The position numbers and the translations under genes were made by a program. 7,684 bases of DNA. Source: Kiritimatiellia bacterium (GTDB lineage: Bacteria > Verrucomicrobiota > Kiritimatiellia > RFP12 > UBA1067). Below are positions 5,103 to 7,684 of the stretch, in pieces (within the stretch, counting starts at the first letter, position 1; every line of letters starts with the position of its first letter). The DNA is taken from assembly GCA_016302985.1 (NCBI GenBank), contig JAEDMN010000161.1:1-7684 (forward strand). Reading direction: 5' to 3'. The notes beneath the pieces are model-generated. The model ran no database searches. It had not been told where the DNA came from and saw nothing but the letters and a program-made list of their open reading frames with translations.

Positions 5103-7576
5103 TTGGATTCCTTGTTGGTGATGGCCCAGCCGTGCGGCGGGAGTTGGAGCTGTCCGCCCGCCGGGTCGAGACGGACCCCGTCGGCGGCGAGAACGATCGA
5201 GAAAGCATCCGGGACGGCGACCGCACGCGGCTGCGCGGAGATGTTGACGGCGGTCAGCCAGGCGGAGCCGTCCGGCAGCGGACGGCGGAAGACATAGACG
5301 TCGTGCGGGCACGGCACGGGGAGGAACTCCGTCGGCGCATCGAAGAGCGCGGGGTGGCGGTGGCGCAGGTCGGCGAGTTTCCGGACGAGGTCGCGCCGAC
5401 GCGCACCGGCGGGGGTCAGGGCGTTCGACCAGTCGACGCCCATCCGCCCGTGCTCGCGGTCGGACCAGATCGAATGCGGCGCCGTGTCCGCGACTTCCTG
5501 TCCATTGTAGACCATCGGCACGCCGTCGAGCGTGAAGATCGTGGCGAGCAGCGCGTCGTTCAGCGCGGTCCCGTACTTCTTCTCCCAGCGTTCCTGCCCC
5601 GGACCGCAGTTCGCGAAGTCGTGGTTCTGGAAGCAGCGCATCCAGCGGTAGCCCTTCGGATAGCGGGACTCCCGGGCCACGCAGGACACGGAGAGGTTGG
5701 TCGCGCTGCCCGTCCCCTTCAGGAAGTCCTGGATCGCGAACAGCATCGGGAAGGCGTAGTTCAGGTCGAAGGCGACCTGCTGGTCGGTCGCGTCGTGCCC
5801 CTCGCACATCATCACGACATCGTCCCGGACGGCCCTGCAGCGCCGGTACGCCTCCTCGCGGAAGCCGAGGGGCAGCATGTCGCCCACGTCGCAACGGAAG
5901 CCGTCGCAGCCGAATTCGCGCAGATACCAGACCATGTTCTCGTAGAGGTATTCGCGCACCTCCGGATTGCCGACATCGAGCCGCGGGAACGCCCACTCGC
6001 CGAGCTCGAAGGAACCGTCCGCCTTGCGCAGCACCCAGTTCGGCTTCTCCTGCAAGAAGACGGCGTGAGGGCCGCAGTGGTAGTAGACGAGATCGAAGTA
6101 AACCTTCAGACCGTGGGCGTGCGCCGTACGGACGAAGTCCTTCAGGTCCTGCTCCGTGCCGTACTCGGGGTCGACCGCGAAGTAGTTCGAGATGCGATAG
6201 GGGTTCGCGGGGTTGTCCAGACGGCTCCCCTTCTGGCGCGCGCTCCAGTAGGCGCGGTCCGTGCCGCGGTCCGCCTCGGCGACGGGGCAGAGGTAGACAA
6301 GGTCGACGCCGAGGTCCTTCAGCCAGCCGAGACGCGCCTCGGCGGCCTTGAGCGTGCCCGCGCGCGTGAACATGCGCAGGAAGAGCTGGTACATGACGGC
6401 GCCCTTCAGTCCGGGCGGCGCGGCGCGGGCCGTCAGGCGGGACGGGTCGCCGTAGCCGGGCCCCTTCAGGTCGAAGGCGCGCGCCCGCGGGTCCTTCGCC
6501 GCGGCCACGGCGCGGCGGCGGGCGGCACGTTCGGCGGAGACGGCAGGGGCGCCCGCGCGGGCGCGGATGTCGTAGCCGGGACCCGAAAAGACGTAGGCGC
6601 CATCCGCGAAGGCCGCGCCGGCGGACGCGAGGGGGGCATCGGCGAGGGCTCCCGGGAGGGCGACCTTCACCGTGAGCGGGTCCTTCGACAGATTGAAGAC
6701 GCAGACGAGGGCGCGGCCGTCGGGCGCGGTGCGGACGAACGAGGCGACCTGCGACGGCCGGTCGTTGTCGAGCCACCGAAGCTCCCCCGTGCGGAGCGCG
6801 GGCTCCTGCGCGCGCAGCCGGGCGAACAGGGGGAGGACGTCCCGCGCGCAGGCCGCGCGGGCCTGCCCGGGGGTGAAGCACGGGATGCCGTCCAGGCACA
6901 TCGCGAAGGCAATGGGAACGGGATCCCAGTGGGGACTCGTCCGCAGGAAGCGGGCGCCTTCGGGCCGGTTGGCGCGCATGAAGGCCCAGAGCTTCGGCAG
7001 TTCGGAGACGGGCTTCCGCCCCTTGAGGACGGCGTCGAACGTCTGGGTCCAGGGCGGCGGCAGATCGGCGTCGAACGCCGCGACCTGGTTGCCGAGGCGG
7101 GAGCCGTCGGAGACAAGGACGGCGCCCGGGCGGAGCGCGTCAAGTCCGGGGCGGATCAGGGACCACTCCTCGAGCGTGCCGGACATCGTGCCCTTCCCGA
7201 ACCAGCCGTCCGCACGCGACGCCGCGATGCGCGGCAGGAGGTTCGTGTAGACGTGCGCCGCGCGGTCGGCGACGCCGTTCGCGAAGCCGACCGGGAGCAG
7301 CGCCTTCAGGCCCGCGGCGTGCGCCGCGGCGACGAAGTCCTCCGCCGGGTCGCCCACGAGGTTCTCGGCCGGCGTGACGACCGTGACGCCGCGCGCCGCC
7401 AGGTCGGCGAGGTGCGGGATCTCCTTTGCGGAGACCTGCGCGACGACGCCGTCCCGCAGCCAGGACTGGGTGGGACGGGCGAGGGCGGGGAGGGACAGGA
7501 GGCCCGCGAGCAGAACGGCGCCGGACGCGCGCCGGAGGCCGACGCGCAACCGGGGGGCATGGACGGGCGGAAACAT
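5099..7576 (-). CDS. Secreted alpha-amylase family (GH13) glycosidase with a degenerate N-terminal GH13-like unit
   Basis: 825 residues, predicted to act on alpha-glucosidic bonds outside the cytoplasm. A signal peptide is visible: a basic n-region (about residues 9-16), a hydrophobic core AVLLAGLLSLPALA, and likely cleavage near residue 34. The C-terminal half (about 390-825) carries all four classic GH13 regions: region I D495...H500 (FDLVYYH), region II GFRCD with nucleophile D563, region III acid/base E592 (MMCEGHD), and region IV FQNHD with D653. A short beta-rich domain C follows. The N-terminal part (about 35-340) appears to be a second GH13 barrel plus domain C whose catalytic positions are lost (see findings). 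An Ala/Arg-rich linker (about 340-388) joins the two. This is long for a single-domain amylase, and the duplication explains the extra length. An in-frame TAG lies three codons upstream, so the ATG is the first ATG possible; no strong Shine-Dalgarno is seen, so reinitiation from the upstream gene is plausible. Substrate is not determinable: starch, maltodextrin, sucrose or trehalose are all possible. GH13 membership is confident. Confidence 0.93.
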   Translation of the reverse strand: MFPPVHAPRLRVGLRRASGAVLLAGLLSLPALARPTQSWLRDGVVAQVSAKEIPHLADLAARGVTVVTPAENLVGDPAEDFVAAAHAAGLKALLPVGFANGVADRAAHVYTNLLPRIAASRADGWFGKGTMSGTLEEWSLIRPGLDALRPGAVLVSDGSRLGNQVAAFDADLPPPWTQTFDAVLKGRKPVSELPKLWAFMRANRPEGARFLRTSPHWDPVPIAFAMCLDGIPCFTPGQARAACARDVLPLFARLRAQEPALRTGELRWLDNDRPSQVASFVRTAPDGRALVCVFNLSKDPLTVKVALPGALADAPLASAGAAFADGAYVFSGPGYDIRARAGAPAVSAERAARRRAVAAAKDPRARAFDLKGPGYGDPSRLTARAAPPGLKGAVMYQLFLRMFTRAGTLKAAEARLGWLKDLGVDLVYLCPVAEADRGTDRAYWSARQKGSRLDNPANPYRISNYFAVDPEYGTEQDLKDFVRTAHAHGLKVYFDLVYYHCGPHAVFLQEKPNWVLRKADGSFELGEWAFPRLDVGNPEVREYLYENMVWYLREFGCDGFRCDVGDMLPLGFREEAYRRCRAVRDDVVMMCEGHDATDQQVAFDLNYAFPMLFAIQDFLKGTGSATNLSVSCVARESRYPKGYRWMRCFQNHDFANCGPGQERWEKKYGTALNDALLATIFTLDGVPMVYNGQEVADTAPHSIWSDREHGRMGVDWSNALTPAGARRRDLVRKLADLRHRHPALFDAPTEFLPVPCPHDVYVFRRPLPDGSAWLTAVNISAQPRAVAVPDAFSIVLAADGVRLDPAGGQLQLPPHGWAITNKESK
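5108..5113 (-). promoter_or_regulatory. Shine-Dalgarno AAGGAA for the GH-A gene, inside the GH13 coding end
   Basis: The minus strand reads AAGGAATCCAAATGA: AAGGAA lies 5 nt before the ATG at 5102, and that ATG overlaps the GH13 stop codon TGA (5099-5101). The site and the 4-nt overlap indicate translational coupling of the two hydrolases. Confidence 0.7.
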
Positions 7577-7582
7577 GCTGGC

Positions 7583-7684
7583 CTAGCGGAAGAGGATGAG
7601 GGTGCTGGGCTGGCCGACGACGAGCATGCCCGCTCCGCAGACGCGGGAACCGGCGAATTTCGCGCCGGCCACCGTGGCTTCCTT
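7583..7684 (-). CDS. C-terminal fragment of an unidentified upstream protein (5' end outside window)
   Basis: An open frame enters from the right edge and ends at a TAG at 7583-7585, giving 33 sense codons. The residues read KEATVAGAKFAGSRV, then a segment ending GQPSTLILFR. The alternating hydrophobic pattern and the short basic end look like the closing strands of a beta-rich C-terminal domain, as found at the ends of many secreted glycosidases. I do not recognise the family. Codon third positions are mostly G or C, matching the downstream genes, and the stop lies only 6 nt before the next ATG, which supports a real co-transcribed gene rather than chance. The fragment is too short to assign a function. 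Confidence 0.6.
   Translation of the reverse strand, partial: KEATVAGAKFAGSRVCGAGMLVVGQPSTLILFR

Noticed and set aside
2434..5226. Minus-strand frame of 930 codons overlapping the GH-A gene
   Set aside because: It is frame-shifted from the real gene and extremely Arg/Pro-rich, with no motif.
2214..5297. Plus-strand open frame of 1027 codons opposite the GH-A gene
   Set aside because: Very long, but compositionally biased (Arg, Val, Ala, Asp, Glu) without recognisable structure; it starts and ends inside other genes. The minus-strand frame has a signal peptide, a Shine-Dalgarno and glycosidase motifs.
5103..6899. Upstream extension of the GH-A frame to an ATG at 6899
   Set aside because: That part lies entirely within the GH13 gene in another frame and is Arg/Pro-rich. 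The ATG at 5102 has a ribosome binding site and begins a clean signal peptide.
1..7684. CRISPR arrays, tRNA or rRNA genes, insertion sequences
   Set aside because: No regularly spaced short repeats, no cloverleaf-like or rRNA-like sequence, and no transposase motifs or terminal inverted repeats were seen; almost the whole window is coding.

Overview
The window is a compact, GC-rich, one-directional gene block. Every gene I can support is on the minus strand, so transcription runs from the right edge to the left edge. The long open frames on the plus strand, and several on the minus strand, are Arg/Val/Ala-rich shadows of these genes. A set of secreted glycoside hydrolases next to a protein with autotransporter-associated beta-strand (PATR-type) repeats suggests the Verrucomicrobiota / Kiritimatiellota / Lentisphaerota group, perhaps an uncultured glycan-degrading gut or aquatic member. 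That placement is inference from gene content and composition; there is no rRNA or other phylogenetic marker here.

Layout in transcription order: (1) 7684-7583, the last 33 codons of an unidentified upstream gene. (2) 7576-5099, a secreted 825-residue alpha-amylase-family (GH13) protein. It begins 6 nt after the upstream stop. It appears to hold two GH13-like units: a degenerate N-terminal one without the catalytic residues and an intact C-terminal one. (3) 5102-2457, a secreted 881-residue clan GH-A glycoside hydrolase that shares an ATGA overlap with gene 2. A carbohydrate-binding-module-like beta-sandwich sits between its two putative catalytic glutamates. (4) A 114-nt gap (2343-2456) with an extended -10 promoter candidate, a 24-nt imperfect palindrome, and a coding-like stretch in the same frame as both flanking genes. 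(5) 2342-1, a TTG-started secreted glycerophosphodiester phosphodiesterase (GDPD) domain fused to PATR-type repeats, running off the left edge.

All three complete N-termini carry signal peptides, so the block is best read as an extracytoplasmic glycan-processing cluster. The GH13 would cut alpha-glucosidic linkages, the GH-A enzyme an unidentified glycan, and the GDPD would hydrolyse glycerophosphodiesters, either lipid-derived or possibly glycerophosphate decorations on a polysaccharide. The shared-substrate idea is inference. The most notable observations are the tandem GH13 with a dead first copy, the GDPD-PATR fusion, the inserted module in the GH-A enzyme, and the possible gene remnant in the intergenic gap.
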